Shown: positions 37,101-45,809 of the stretch, piece by piece | Layout of the letters: each line of letters begins with the position of its first letter | How positions within the stretch are numbered: the stretch's first letter is position 1 | NCBI RefSeq assembly: GCF_001050135.1 | Contig: NZ_CP012040.1 | Span: 372,001-436,000 of the forward strand | Origin: Cyclobacterium amurskyense | Lineage (GTDB): Bacteria > Bacteroidota > Bacteroidia > Cytophagales > Cyclobacteriaceae | Reading direction: 5' to 3' | DNA: 64,000 nt | Made by a program: the position numbers and the translations under genes | The notes under the pieces: model-generated | Told to the model about the DNA's origin: nothing | Databases searched by the model: none | Seen by the model: only the letters and a program-made list of their open reading frames with translations

Positions 37101-37328
37101 CAAAAGAATATTAACACCCGGTAAAGTTTCACTGGTCGCAGCATCCATCACCACTCCAGTAACGGTAATTTCATTCTGTGCTTTTGCTCCTGAAACCCCT
37201 ACAAAAGAGACGCCCAAAAGTACCATAAAACTAAAAGCCAATCCACGCAATTTACCTTTGCTAGGCTGGCTATATGGTTTTGAAAAAGCACCTATTTGCT
37301 TTTTTAATTTGGTAAGAATTTTTATCAT
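34155..37328 (-). CDS. SusC/RagA-family TonB-linked outer membrane transporter 2
   Basis: Signal region about 27-50 (GLAFSFMVLLGVSFVGVSGAKAQ). Carboxypeptidase-like domain ITVTGVVMDAATSETLPGVNILLQG. The plug has DLNEVVVVGYGTQKKSDLTGAV and the SusC motif PLIVVDGVIFYGKLSDINPNDIESI. The barrel ends KSFSAGINLSL. At 1057 residues it is full length. It is the first gene of block A. No ECF-sigma or anti-sigma gene adjoins it; the nearest regulator is the divergent AraC gene at 39303. Confidence 0.94.
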   Translation of the reverse strand: MIKILTKLKKQIGAFSKPYSQPSKGKLRGLAFSFMVLLGVSFVGVSGAKAQNEITVTGVVMDAATSETLPGVNILLQGSGIGTITDIDGTYSISVPNSEATLVYSFIGFLNQEIKVGNQTTIDVRLTTSATDLNEVVVVGYGTQKKSDLTGAVTRVNASTFKNQPLTQVSDMLAGTVAGFYGNQGTSASGGTSLEVRGPTSLTGGTSPLIVVDGVIFYGKLSDINPNDIESIDILKDASSAAVFGSKAASGVVMITTIKGQSGAPTINFSAKTGINTFTNKNFGPKNAEQYEDFRRDFFRTLGVADRPDYYWDDPASLSDGVTLDQWRSANANSNTDNTLEYLNRLNFFDTEIEQYLAGNTTNWLDEATRNGVRQDYDLSISGGDEKFQYYWSLGYVDNQNYLVGDDFSSIRSRLNLDFKVTDWLNVGTNAQFSNTDNSSVPASTNFASISPYSTKYEEDGTLNWYPHGYPIIVNPLINSTYQQRLNKTTGVFASLYANVKLPFGIQYKLSYQPRFDFQKNYNFWGPETIIGGRDRLDGYGTRTDYSLNAWMVDNILTWNKEIGDHNFNVTLLYNAEQTKTFNSYGENQTFQPNQALGFNGLQFGSRPLVNTNDTEAGGNAYMARLNYSYLDRYLLTTSVRRDGYSAFGADNNVATFPAVALGWIVSEEAFFPQNTAISLLKLRGSWGVNGNRDIGIYSSLAQIGTNLYYDGTNVQLGLYNNTLANQGLRWEKTESYNIGLDLGLLENRIDVSAEFYDMTTTDLLMNRQLPQITGFSSITANLGELRNKGLDVTINTVNVNRPNILWKSNFVFSLNRNKIVKLFGDTEEIIIGGETVTREVPDYTNQWFPGQAIDVIWDYNVQGVWQLDEADEAGVYNMQPGDYKSEDVNGDGVYDALVDKQFIGYTRPRYRLGLRNDFTFLKDFTATIFLRADLGHQREFTYATHESSTYDRINIMNIPYWTPTNGETEYARTSEVHGAYGGGLRVFKPTGFLRVQDVSLSYNIPSYIAEKLQTKSIRVFVSARNLATFTNWPGYDPESGNVPMPKSFSAGINLSL

Positions 37329-37902
37329 AACATTGAATTTTGGTTTGTGAAACTTCTTATCACTCTTTTGTTGCCTATTAAAGCTTCAAATGAATTTTAA
37401 GAAATAAAGTGGATTAAGCAGGTTATTTTTTCATTAAATTATAGCACGTATTTTATTGAAGATTTAACTCTCCATTCCGAAATACGCTTAAAAGTTATTA
37501 CAAATATTTTTAATACTAATAAAACTAAAAAAATAAGTTTGTATTATTTTACACCAATGGTTCTAAATTCAACAAAATAGAAGTCCCAAAACTGGCATTT
37601 CTTCAACAAAGCAGACTTTATTTTGAAATTCTAAAAAGGCCATATCCATAGTGTTTGGGGCAGTAAATCACCAAAAAATATCCCAAATCAAATCCTCCAT
37701 TTACCAATATTATATTCAATTCCAATCCAAGAAAAATTTCATTTCACTAACTTCCTAAAACACCATTTCTCCTCAAACTCTACTGCCAATACCATTATAA
37801 AAAGTCATTTACTAAATGTTTTTTTTGTAAACATTGAATCCAGCCCTACCAAAACAAACCGCTTCGATAGAGCTGAATTTAATAGACTTATCATCAATTT
37901 TA
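37329..37902. other. Non-coding leader region of block A
   Basis: About 570 bp, AT-rich, with no gene. It must contain the SusC2 promoter; no clear -7 TAnnTTTG element could be fixed by eye. No dispersed repeat copy is present here. Confidence 0.55.
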
Positions 37903-38466
37903 TTAACGACCGAATGTAACCCCTAAATTGATTCCAGAGCCCCAACCGGTATTTCCTGCGGAAGTATATTCTACCATAATCCCAAAATTCTTTTTATCCC
38001 CAGGATACCATCTTGTTCCTAATACAATCCCTAGCTTATTGTGATTAAGAAAGGTAGCATAACTACTACCAATAGATGGCCAATATTGTCCAAATGTAAA
38101 CCCCAAATAGGGCTCCAATCCTGCTACGCTTAATTCTTCGTCAGAAAATTCTTCAAGAGCCTGAAAAGCATAGCCAACAGCTCTTACTGTCATCCCTAAA
38201 GACACCAAGGTTTCATCAGAATATAAAGGCTGTCTTAAGTCCGTACCTACGGCTAAGCCTAAACTTAGAAAATTGGCTACCCCTCGTTCAATATACAAGG
38301 ACACGGGTGGGATTGTTAAACTTGAAAATTTACCCCCTAGGGTGGGGTCGACTGCAAGTGTGTAAAACATGCCGTCTTTAGCAGTTTGTGCATTTGCATT
38401 ATAATTCAAAGCCATTGTACTTACCAATAGCATTAGAATTAGGATTTTGTTGTTGTGCTTTTTCAT
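37903..38466 (-). CDS. Small outer-membrane beta-barrel-like protein
   Basis: A signal peptide (ILILMLLVSTMALNYNANAQ) is followed by about 160 residues of alternating beta pattern with glycine and aromatic girdle residues (LGLAVGTDLRQPLY, LEPYLGFTFGQYWPSIGS, GSGINLGVTFGR). The C-terminal phenylalanine-containing strand fits an 8-strand barrel. Function is unknown. It is a single gene between the block A promoter region and the AraC regulator, and possibly unrelated to them. Confidence 0.75.
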   Translation of the reverse strand: MKKHNNKILILMLLVSTMALNYNANAQTAKDGMFYTLAVDPTLGGKFSSLTIPPVSLYIERGVANFLSLGLAVGTDLRQPLYSDETLVSLGMTVRAVGYAFQALEEFSDEELSVAGLEPYLGFTFGQYWPSIGSSYATFLNHNKLGIVLGTRWYPGDKKNFGIMVEYTSAGNTGWGSGINLGVTFGR

Positions 38467-39302
38467 ATTTAGTTAATTTATGTTGAGTTTGGGTTATATT
38501 TTTTTGTAAATTGAAGCACAGTATCCCCACAATAAAAAACAATACAACTTCCTCATTGTCTTTTACTTAGACATTTTACAATTGAAATCAAATATATAGT
38601 TTAATGAATAAAGCATGAATTGGAATTCGCGAATGGTGGCTAATTATTCGTGAAAACCTCTCCTCATTGTGTGAAAAATATATTGCCCCTAATTCAATGG
38701 GTTTATTTTGGCTAAAAACCCATATACGGCCTTGATCGATTTGGCTCATTTGAGCATTTCTGAATTGAAAATCACTCAGGACCTGTCTTGATGTAGAACT
38801 ACTAAAAGAAAAACAGGGTAAGTTATCGAGAAAGGAGATTTCTATTAATTAAGTTCTATTGAAGAAGTCAGATTTAACCCGGATTATGTAATAGGATTTC
38901 TCCGCCCTGACAATGTCAGGGGTGAAGCCTGTCCCGTGTTTATGGGAAGTGTTGCAATCGCAAGAAAATCAAGCTGTTTGAATATTTTAACATAGCACCG
39001 TTATGGTGAAATTGAAAACAGCAACGAAGTGGCTGATTTTAAAGCGATTTCAGCACCTATTAGATTGTCTATTGCATATTTCGGGTTTAAGCTAAGCCAA
39101 CTGAATAGGACACTTACCAGTACCTACTTCCATGGTCAAGAGGCAAGAAATTATCCCCTATCAATTATATTTTGTGTTTTACTACAAATACAGGATCAAA
39201 TTAGAATTATCTCAAAGGAGGAATTGACCTTTCCACATAAAGCCTCTTTTTTATTCAACTGTATTTTTCTAAATTAAAGCCTATTACAATAACCACTGAA
39301 CC
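38467..39302. other. Spacer with repeat copy E before the AraC gene
   Basis: No gene is seen apart from repeat copy E (38876-39087). The segment 39088-39302 just before the regulator probably holds its promoter. Confidence 0.55.
38876..39087 (-). repeat. MITE-like repeat copy E (full length, 212 bp)
   Basis: It starts AACCCGGATTATGTAATAG and ends CTATTGCATATTTCGGGTT; the ends are imperfect inverted repeats (15 of 19). It holds all three internal hairpins. It is opposite in orientation to copies B, C, D, F and G, and flanked by TTT on the left and TAA on the right. Confidence 0.93.
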
Positions 39303-40184
39303 ATGAAATGCAAAGAAATCAGATTACCCCAGGATCTTGACAAATCCTTTATTGTGTTTAGGGAGAAAGGACAGTACATACCATGCCCTTGGCATTTTCA
39401 TCCTGAATACGAATTGGTATTGGTTTTAAAGAGTACCGGAAAACGCATGGTAGGAGACCATATCGGCAAATTCCAGACTGGGGATTTAGTATTGGTCGGG
39501 CCTTATTTACCTCATGTATGGTCCAATGACCCCATTTATGTTAATGGACAGGCCACAGAGGAGGCCGATGCCTTAGTCATCCAATTTAAAGAGGACTTTC
39601 TGGGTGGTGAATTTCTTAACCTACCTGAGATGAAACCTTTCAGAAACTTTCAGAAGCTATCGAGACGAGGAATGTCTTTTTATGGAAAAACAAAGGAACA
39701 AATTAATCCATTGATCATCGAGATGATTCATATGAATGGAATCCAAAGATTATCCAATTTGCTGTCCATATTCGATATCCTCGCCCATACAACGGAATAC
39801 GAATTACTCGCCAGTCCAGTATATGTATCCCAATTGGACCCACCCAATACGGACAAAGTTTCAAAAGTTAAAAACTATATATTAAACAATTTTAACCGAG
39901 ACATCAGCCTAGCAGAGGTTGCCTCCATTGCCAATATGGCTGTTTCCACTTTTTGTATGTTTTTTAAAGACCAATACCGGATTACATTTGTCGAGTATTT
40001 AAATTCTATTCGGATTGGTCATGCCTGCAAACTACTCATAGAGGAAAATGATAGTATTTTGGAAGTAGCCTATAAAAGTGGTTTCAACAACCTGGCTAAT
40101 TTTAATAGGCAGTTTAAAAAATTTAAATCCATGACCCCTACTCAATTCAAGAAAATCATAAATGAGACCGAAATGGCCTCTTAA
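39303..40184 (+). CDS. AraC-family transcriptional regulator with cupin sensor
   Basis: The N-terminal cupin (residues 1-150) contains PWHFHPEYELVLVLKSTGKRMVGDHIGKFQTGDLVLVGPYLPHVW, with its His/Glu pocket. The C-terminal double helix-turn-helix (about 190-288) contains ISLAEVASIANMAVSTFCMFFKDQYRITFVEYLNSIRIGHACKLL and the closing AYKSGFNNLANFNRQFKKFKSMTPTQFK. It probably senses a sugar-like inducer and controls the flanking block A or B operons; which one is not shown by sequence. It is the only plus-strand gene between 24 and 62 kb, a usual place for a local regulator. Confidence 0.93.
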   Translation: MKCKEIRLPQDLDKSFIVFREKGQYIPCPWHFHPEYELVLVLKSTGKRMVGDHIGKFQTGDLVLVGPYLPHVWSNDPIYVNGQATEEADALVIQFKEDFLGGEFLNLPEMKPFRNFQKLSRRGMSFYGKTKEQINPLIIEMIHMNGIQRLSNLLSIFDILAHTTEYELLASPVYVSQLDPPNTDKVSKVKNYILNNFNRDISLAEVASIANMAVSTFCMFFKDQYRITFVEYLNSIRIGHACKLLIEENDSILEVAYKSGFNNLANFNRQFKKFKSMTPTQFKKIINETEMAS

Positions 40185-40201
40185 ATAGATTCCCAATAAT
40201 T

Positions 40202-40860
40202 ATTGCACGCAGAGCCGCAGAGGCGCGAAGAGATGTATTCTACACCCTAACGAGGGTTAAGAAAAAAAAGCTAATCAAAGGGTTACCTTTTAAATAAGAG
40301 GCATCCCTATTCCCTTTGCGTCTTAGCGCCTTTGCGAGAAACAATTATCTGAAAATAATTTATAAATATTGCACGCAGAGACGCAGAGGGGCGAAGAGAT
40401 GTATTCTACACCCTAACGAGGGTTAAGAAAAAAAGCTAATCAAAGGGTTACCTTTTAAATAAGAGGCATCCCTATTCCCTTTGCGTCTTAGCGCCTTTGC
40501 GAGAAACAATTATCTGAAAATAATTTATAAATATTGCACGCAGAGACGCAGAGTCGCAGAGAAAAAACCTCAGCACTTTCATGAATAAAAAACTTTGCGC
40601 CTTAGCGCCTTTGCGAGACCAACAATCTGAAAACAACCTATAAATATTGCACTCAGAGTCGCGAAGAGATGGTTTCCTCATCATTACAATAGCCCAAAAT
40701 AAAACAAGTTATATAAGTGTCAACTATTCAAATAAAAGTAACCCTATTCCCTTTGCGTCTTTGCGCCTTAGCGAGAAACAATAATCTGGAAATAATTTAT
40801 AAATAGTGCACGCAGAGACGCAAAGTCGCGAAGAGATGGTTTCCTCGTCATAACTATGGC
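40202..40860. repeat. Tandem array of about 165-bp intergenic repeats
   Basis: Units begin ATTGCACGCAGAG at 40202, 40368 and 40533, then 40646 and about 40805 (last partial). Periods are 166, 165, 113 and 159 bp. Each has a GCACGCAGAGACGCAGAG block and, further on, CCTTTGCGTCTTAGCGCCTT in the middle or end. Units 1 and 2 are nearly identical; later ones are diverged or deleted. No ORF here is real. The block type is common in intergenic DNA of Bacteroidota and Chlorobi. Confidence 0.9.
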
Positions 40861-40876
40861 CCAAAATAAAACTAGC

Positions 40877-40918
40877 ATACTAAGAGGTACCTCTTTTTAA
40901 ATAGGTACCTCTTAGTAT
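40877..40918. terminator. Terminator at the end of block B
   Basis: ATACTAAGAGGTACCT (40877-40892) pairs perfectly with 40903-40918 (16 bp, 10-nt loop). It lies 25 bp past the stop of the SUMF1-like gene. The T run is weak, so it may act as an RNA 3'-end stabiliser as well. Confidence 0.75.
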
Positions 40919-40942
40919 TTATGGTCTACGAATCCGGTCTAA

Positions 40943-42058
40943 TTATTTCTCTACGACCTTACCAAGGCAAATCCGGAAGCCATCACGTGAATCCGAGTAA
41001 GAGGTACTATGTAGGCCTAACCTTACCGCAGATCGGGCATTGCCTGGCACGTCAAAGTAATTACCACCACGACAAACGGGTTTGTAATTTTCTTTAACGC
41101 TATAAAATGCTTCATGCCCACCTTTTGGATCAAAGTGATCCAAGACGATTTCCCATACATTCCCCAACATGTCTGCCAAGCCGAACCCATTTCTTCCTTT
41201 TTCGCCAAAATAATCAACGGGAGATACAAAAGAAAAGCCATCACTCCATGGTACTTTAGCCAAAGGCCATGTCTTGTTCCTTCCCGGTAAAAAATCAACA
41301 CTTGAAATATTAAAGCGTCCCTCTCCATCTCTTAAATCGTTTCCCCACCAATAATAAGTACTTTCTTCATTACCCCCACGACAAGAATAGGCCCACTCCG
41401 CCTCCGTAGGCAGGCGGTATTCCATCCCCTCTGGAAGTCTTCCTGCTACTCTTTCCTTTTCTGTCAACCACTTCCCAAAAGCATTTCCATCATTCCAACT
41501 AACACAAACTACCGGATAGTCATCCCTTAGCGGGAAACCAAAATTAGGGTCTCTCCAACTTTTATTTTCTGCTTTGATCCAAGGATGAGGGGGTGCCAAG
41601 CCTGATATTTTCCACTCTGGATCAAAAACCTGTGTCATTCCGCCTGGTTTTTCTGCATCGGAGACATATCCGGTTACCTCTACGAACCGCCGGAATTGCC
41701 CTACTGTAACTTCTGTCCTACCCATCCAAAACCCATTCTTCACCTCCATTAGTCGAGGTAATTGACCTTCATAAGATTCCCTTTCCGTCCCTGCAGTAGC
41801 TCCTCCTTCAGGTCCTGTGGCCCAAGCTTTTTCTTCTGGCGTGCTTCCCATATAAAATTTACCGGCAGATATATAGACAAGTTCAAGAGAAACTCCCTTG
41901 CCCAATTCAACTTTTCTGGATTTTGGCTCAGCACCAATTGCGTCAAAGTGGTCTGTGATCAAACTACTTAAAGCCAGTTGATCACTTGAAAATGAATAAA
42001 CTGTCGGACCCATTAAAACTCCCATACCCAAAATAGACAATACAAGTAAGCTTTTCAT
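40943..42058 (-). CDS. SUMF1/FGE-fold protein lacking the catalytic cysteines
   Basis: A signal peptide (LLVLSILGMGVLMGPTVYSFS) is followed by an FGE-sulfatase domain: GKFYMGSTPEE, FWMGRTEVTVGQFRRFVEVTGY, YPVVCVSWNDGNAFGKWL, YRLPTEAEWAYSCRGG and GFGLADMLGNVWEIV. The end reads CRGGNYFDVPGNARSAVRLG, where active FGEs have two Cys before the final Arg; here none is present. Sulfatase maturation by this protein is thus unlikely. It may be a structural or ligand-binding member such as PvdO-like proteins. It is the last gene of block B, 143 bp after the permease. Confidence 0.86.
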   Translation of the reverse strand: MKSLLVLSILGMGVLMGPTVYSFSSDQLALSSLITDHFDAIGAEPKSRKVELGKGVSLELVYISAGKFYMGSTPEEKAWATGPEGGATAGTERESYEGQLPRLMEVKNGFWMGRTEVTVGQFRRFVEVTGYVSDAEKPGGMTQVFDPEWKISGLAPPHPWIKAENKSWRDPNFGFPLRDDYPVVCVSWNDGNAFGKWLTEKERVAGRLPEGMEYRLPTEAEWAYSCRGGNEESTYYWWGNDLRDGEGRFNISSVDFLPGRNKTWPLAKVPWSDGFSFVSPVDYFGEKGRNGFGLADMLGNVWEIVLDHFDPKGGHEAFYSVKENYKPVCRGGNYFDVPGNARSAVRLGLHSTSYSDSRDGFRICLGKVVEK

Positions 42059-42201
42059 AAGATATTTATTTAATTTTTTGATAACTCTTGTAAAACGGAT
42101 GCTGACCCTGAGACAAGACCCACAAACCCCTAGACCTTGTTACTTTTTATATAGGAAACAAAATCTAACTAAGCTGTCATCTATGCTCAATATTTACCTC
42201 T

Positions 42202-43545
42202 CTATTTTGAAGAAAACCATTTTTTCAATTGGCTTTCAGGAGTAAGTCCCTGATTAAGGGCTAAGCGCATCCATGCATAATAAATCACGCCTGTTGTGAC
42301 CATTCCATTTATTAAGGAAATGAAAAACTCTTGACTAAAATAACCTACCAAAAACCCTACAATCCAAGCCAGGAAAGCTGCTGGATTGATTACCATATCC
42401 GGACTGCCATCAGCCTTTTCATAGAGGTCCCTCTTTTCAGGAAAAAGCCAATAATCAATAATCACCGTCATGGCAATGGGGCCAATCACCCAAGATAAGA
42501 ACTGAAGGAAGAAGTTAAATATCTGATCAGGTCCATACCAAGCAAAAAACAAGGCTATTCCCCATGATACAAGCAACACAAGTTTTCTGTTTTTCTCCTC
42601 CGTTTTATATTTAGGCATGGGTGGTGTTGACATCATGTTGGCTCCGAAATAAATCGCAGCCATGGCGGTAGACCAGGAACCTAGGAATATGGCAAGAAAT
42701 GAGATTTCCAGCAAACCAAATTCATCCATAATTAAGAAAATATTCCACTCTCCGGTAGCAAGCGCTCCTTGGGTAGCACCGATGTATTGAAAGACCATCA
42801 TCACGCCATAGGTCAAAAACAAACCTATTGCTGCCTGTTTGCCAGTTTTATAAAACCTTGTAAAATCGGATATTACCGTATTCGCATGCAACCATCCACC
42901 AGCTGCAGCGGTGAAAACAACAAAAGATGAAGCTGAAGCCACTGGAGACTTGTCAATGATCGCCATTAAACCGCCACCAGCATCCAATGCACCCCAAACG
43001 GTAACTATCAAAATAAATACAATGGCAGGAACAGCCAAATAATTTACATAGGCAATCCATTTCATGGTTTTATAAGCAGGAATCAGGAATAAAACGGCCA
43101 TTAAAAGGGTTATTCCATAAAACAGCACCGAAGATTCAGAACTCACTCCTATTATCCCTACAAAAGAATCCCTAGTAAGATTTAATATCACGGCAAACCA
43201 AATGACCGTGGTAATGGCGATAATAAAATTGGGGAGCAAAACTCCTTTGACTCCATAGGAATACCGGAAAATCATGGCACTGGTAAATCCAGTTCTTGCT
43301 CCTATTATACCAATCAAAATAGCGATCAAACTGTTAAAAACACCAGCCATGGCAATAACAATAACCGCATCCTTAAATGCCAGTTGTGAACCTACAAGAC
43401 CACCTACCAACAAACTGGTGACAGTAAGGACCAGCCCCCAAAGGATAAACGTATTACTCCAAAACCCTAGGCGTTTGGAAGCAGGCAATCTAGACCTAAC
43501 TTCGTCTCCTCTTTCTAATTCATTTTCAATTATCGTTTCTTCCAT
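42202..43545 (-). CDS. NCS1-family permease (cytosine/purine/allantoin type)
   Basis: 447 residues with about 12 hydrophobic segments. The N-terminal motif LPASKRLGFWSNTFILWGLVLTVTSLLVGG and the following GARTGFTSAMIFRYSYGVKG are the NCS1 signatures. WLHANTVISDFTRFYKTGKQAA matches the TM5-TM6 region of CodB-like members. It is expected to import a small nitrogenous ring compound with Na+ or H+; a permease of this kind inside a glycan operon is unusual. It lies 35 bp after the kinase gene. Confidence 0.9.
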   Translation of the reverse strand: MEETIIENELERGDEVRSRLPASKRLGFWSNTFILWGLVLTVTSLLVGGLVGSQLAFKDAVIVIAMAGVFNSLIAILIGIIGARTGFTSAMIFRYSYGVKGVLLPNFIIAITTVIWFAVILNLTRDSFVGIIGVSSESSVLFYGITLLMAVLFLIPAYKTMKWIAYVNYLAVPAIVFILIVTVWGALDAGGGLMAIIDKSPVASASSFVVFTAAAGGWLHANTVISDFTRFYKTGKQAAIGLFLTYGVMMVFQYIGATQGALATGEWNIFLIMDEFGLLEISFLAIFLGSWSTAMAAIYFGANMMSTPPMPKYKTEEKNRKLVLLVSWGIALFFAWYGPDQIFNFFLQFLSWVIGPIAMTVIIDYWLFPEKRDLYEKADGSPDMVINPAAFLAWIVGFLVGYFSQEFFISLINGMVTTGVIYYAWMRLALNQGLTPESQLKKWFSSK

Positions 43546-43580
43546 GGGCTTCTAATTTTTACATTTTTAATTAACCAAAA

Positions 43581-44606
43581 TCATAATTTTCTGTAACCAT
43601 ATTTATTACCTAATTGTAGGCATTCCATCCAAGGCAAGATGGCCTCGGAGGCAGTATTGTCCATAAGGCTGGCAGCGGCAACAGTCACACCTAATTGTAG
43701 CGATGCTTTCATCTCCCAGCCTTCATGCATCCCCGCTAAAACCCCAGCAGCAAAAGCATCACCTGCACCAACAGTCCCTTTTACCAATAGCCTCGGCATT
43801 TTTATACATGGCTGAAGAATTTGATGCCCCTCTTTATTCAATGCCAGGGCCCCATTGGGAAAGTGTATTACCACCCAACTAAGCACTCCCATATCTAGGA
43901 TTTTTTTTGCGGCTTTAAAGCCATTTGAAATCAGAAAAACATTGTCAGCGTCTAATAATTGAATCCCTGTAAGGTTGTGTGCTTCCAGCTCATTGATGAA
44001 AAGGAAATCAATAAAAGGAAGTGACGAAGGAATCACCTCCGTATACCGATCTGATTGTTCACTTACAATATCAGCAGAGGTATACATTCCTGCCTCCTTT
44101 GCCCTTCTTAAAACTTTCGCAGCTCCGGAAAGCCCATCCGATTGAATTCTGTCCAAATTATCCAATAAAAGCAAATAGCCTAAATGGAAAAATTTCGCCT
44201 TCGAAACCTCAAAATCAAAATCATCCTCTTCCAATAAAGCATTGGCCCCTCGGTGGTGAAAAAAGGTTCGTTTTCCTGTAGAACAAACCGTCATCACATC
44301 AGTAAAAGAAGTTTCAACCCCTTTCAAGCGTTTCATTTGCCTGGTTTCTAAACCCAACCTTTCACATTGATCCAAAATATCGTCACCGTATTCATCGTCA
44401 CCCAACACGCCTACCCCTTCGAGTGGAATTGAAAAGTCCATTTTACGAATGGCCTTCAATACATTGAAAGGAGCGCCTCCGTTCCCTGAATTTTGGCTTA
44501 AAATATTGGCCAGGGCATTTTCATTTGGATACACATCAATCATTTTGATGAAATCCAAAATCCAATTCCCCCCAGCCAATATGCCTACTCTATTGCTTTT
44601 TTCCAT
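43581..44606 (-). CDS. PfkB-family carbohydrate kinase
   Basis: 341 residues. The substrate-side motif NGGAPFNVLKAIRKM is near residue 42, and the ATP/anion-hole motif GTVGAGDAFAAGVLAGM is near 285. The catalytic base Asp is in GAGDAF. It phosphorylates a sugar or sugar acid; ribokinase-, fructokinase- and IolC-type substrates are all possible. It probably feeds the aldolase at 45810. It lies 75 bp after the Gfo/Idh gene at 44682. Confidence 0.92.
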   Translation of the reverse strand: MEKSNRVGILAGGNWILDFIKMIDVYPNENALANILSQNSGNGGAPFNVLKAIRKMDFSIPLEGVGVLGDDEYGDDILDQCERLGLETRQMKRLKGVETSFTDVMTVCSTGKRTFFHHRGANALLEEDDFDFEVSKAKFFHLGYLLLLDNLDRIQSDGLSGAAKVLRRAKEAGMYTSADIVSEQSDRYTEVIPSSLPFIDFLFINELEAHNLTGIQLLDADNVFLISNGFKAAKKILDMGVLSWVVIHFPNGALALNKEGHQILQPCIKMPRLLVKGTVGAGDAFAAGVLAGMHEGWEMKASLQLGVTVAAASLMDNTASEAILPWMECLQLGNKYGYRKL

Positions 44607-44681
44607 TATTTCATCGAGTCAAATCCAGCTATAGGTGATTTTGTGAAATAACAATTTATTGCATTTGCCATTTAACAATAT

Positions 44682-45806
44682 TTAAGGTATAACAATGGCT
44701 GATTTTGATTGGTGTGACTTCAAGGCTGCATCAAAAACCTGATGGCTCATTACCGCTTCTTCTGGAGTAACACATCCTAGTCTTCCCTCAAGAAACCCCT
44801 CTCTTTCCGCAAAATAGGCGGCCAACATCTGCATAAAACAATCAGGAAAACCAGGCTCAAATATTCCACCGGTAATGGTAGGGAATGGCACCTGAAAACC
44901 AAGATCTATCCGTTGCCAAATTTGCTCCTTTTCCCGATTAAAGGTCCAAAGCACTTTGGTATCTTTGGTACTGTACCTTACACCGCCCTCTGTTCCAAAA
45001 ACTTCAATAAACCAGGAGTTTGTTTCCCCAGGAGCCAGGCGCTTCATTTCTAACAACATAGGCACTTCTTCTCCTTCAATTGAAATGGTAGAAGAAAGGT
45101 GGGCATTGTTCCAGGTATCACATTCACTCCATCCACCTTTTCCATCAGGCCTTTTTGTGACGATCTTTTGAAGCTGGGCATAGACCCTGTCAGGCTTCCA
45201 CCCCATCCTTAGCGGAATATGCATCACATGCATACCTAAATCGCCCATCACTCCTATATCTCCACAAAACTTGGATTGCCTTTTCCAGTTAATTGGTTTA
45301 AAAGGATCCATATCACTTGAATGACAAAACCCAGCCTTGACTTCTATAACCTTACCGAGTCTTCCGGATAAAATCTCCTTAATTACTCGCTGACCTCCTG
45401 GGAAAAAGGGCATTTCAGAACTGCACCTTACAAAACGGCCCGATTCATCAATCTTATTTTTGATAATTTTGGCCGCTTCAAGATTTATCCCGAATGGCTT
45501 CTCTGCAAACAAATCTTTCCCAGCTTCAAGTACTTTCAGGTAATATTCCTCATGCAGGTGGTGGGGAAGGGCCACATAAACCACATCCACATTTGATGAA
45601 TCAAGCAAAGCTTTGTAATCAGTGGTTAGCAAATCTATAGTAGGAATCTGCTCATACCATTTTAATGCCTCTTTATTGATATCGCAAACGGCTTTTAAAA
45701 CTACCTTTAAGGGATAATCATTGAGGACAAACCACCTTCCAAGCGCACTCGCCACTTCCTTGCCCATCAGGCCTCCTCCTATTATTCCTACGTTAATGGT
45801 TTTCAT
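44682..45806 (-). CDS. Gfo/Idh/MocA-family oxidoreductase A
   Basis: The Rossmann start is IGGGLMGKEVASALGRWF. The family Glu-Lys-Pro motif (DLFAEKPFGINLEAA) provides the catalytic Lys, and YVALPHHLHEEYYLKVLEAG precedes it. The C-terminal substrate domain has GDLGMHVMHIPLRMGWKP with the His typical of sugar or inositol dehydrogenases. It is cytoplasmic and NAD(P)-dependent, oxidising a hydroxyl of a sugar, inositol or related ring. At 374 residues it is normal. It is separated from the aldolase gene by 3 bp. Confidence 0.92.
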   Translation of the reverse strand: MKTINVGIIGGGLMGKEVASALGRWFVLNDYPLKVVLKAVCDINKEALKWYEQIPTIDLLTTDYKALLDSSNVDVVYVALPHHLHEEYYLKVLEAGKDLFAEKPFGINLEAAKIIKNKIDESGRFVRCSSEMPFFPGGQRVIKEILSGRLGKVIEVKAGFCHSSDMDPFKPINWKRQSKFCGDIGVMGDLGMHVMHIPLRMGWKPDRVYAQLQKIVTKRPDGKGGWSECDTWNNAHLSSTISIEGEEVPMLLEMKRLAPGETNSWFIEVFGTEGGVRYSTKDTKVLWTFNREKEQIWQRIDLGFQVPFPTITGGIFEPGFPDCFMQMLAAYFAEREGFLEGRLGCVTPEEAVMSHQVFDAALKSHQSKSAIVIP

Positions 45807-45809
45807 TTC

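Noticed and set aside
40472..40684. 70-residue ORF over the tandem repeat
   Set aside because: Its residues (SRKGAKAQ, SASLRAIF) are direct translations of the intergenic repeat units, with no start context.
40202..40860. Repeat array considered as CRISPR
   Set aside because: Units are about 165 bp with uneven periods (166, 165, 113, 159), there are no short identical repeats with unique spacers, and no cas genes are nearby. It is a tandem intergenic repeat.
40943..42058. Calling the SUMF1-like gene the formylglycine-generating enzyme for the sulfatase
   Set aside because: The two C-terminal cysteines needed for that reaction are absent at the expected place.
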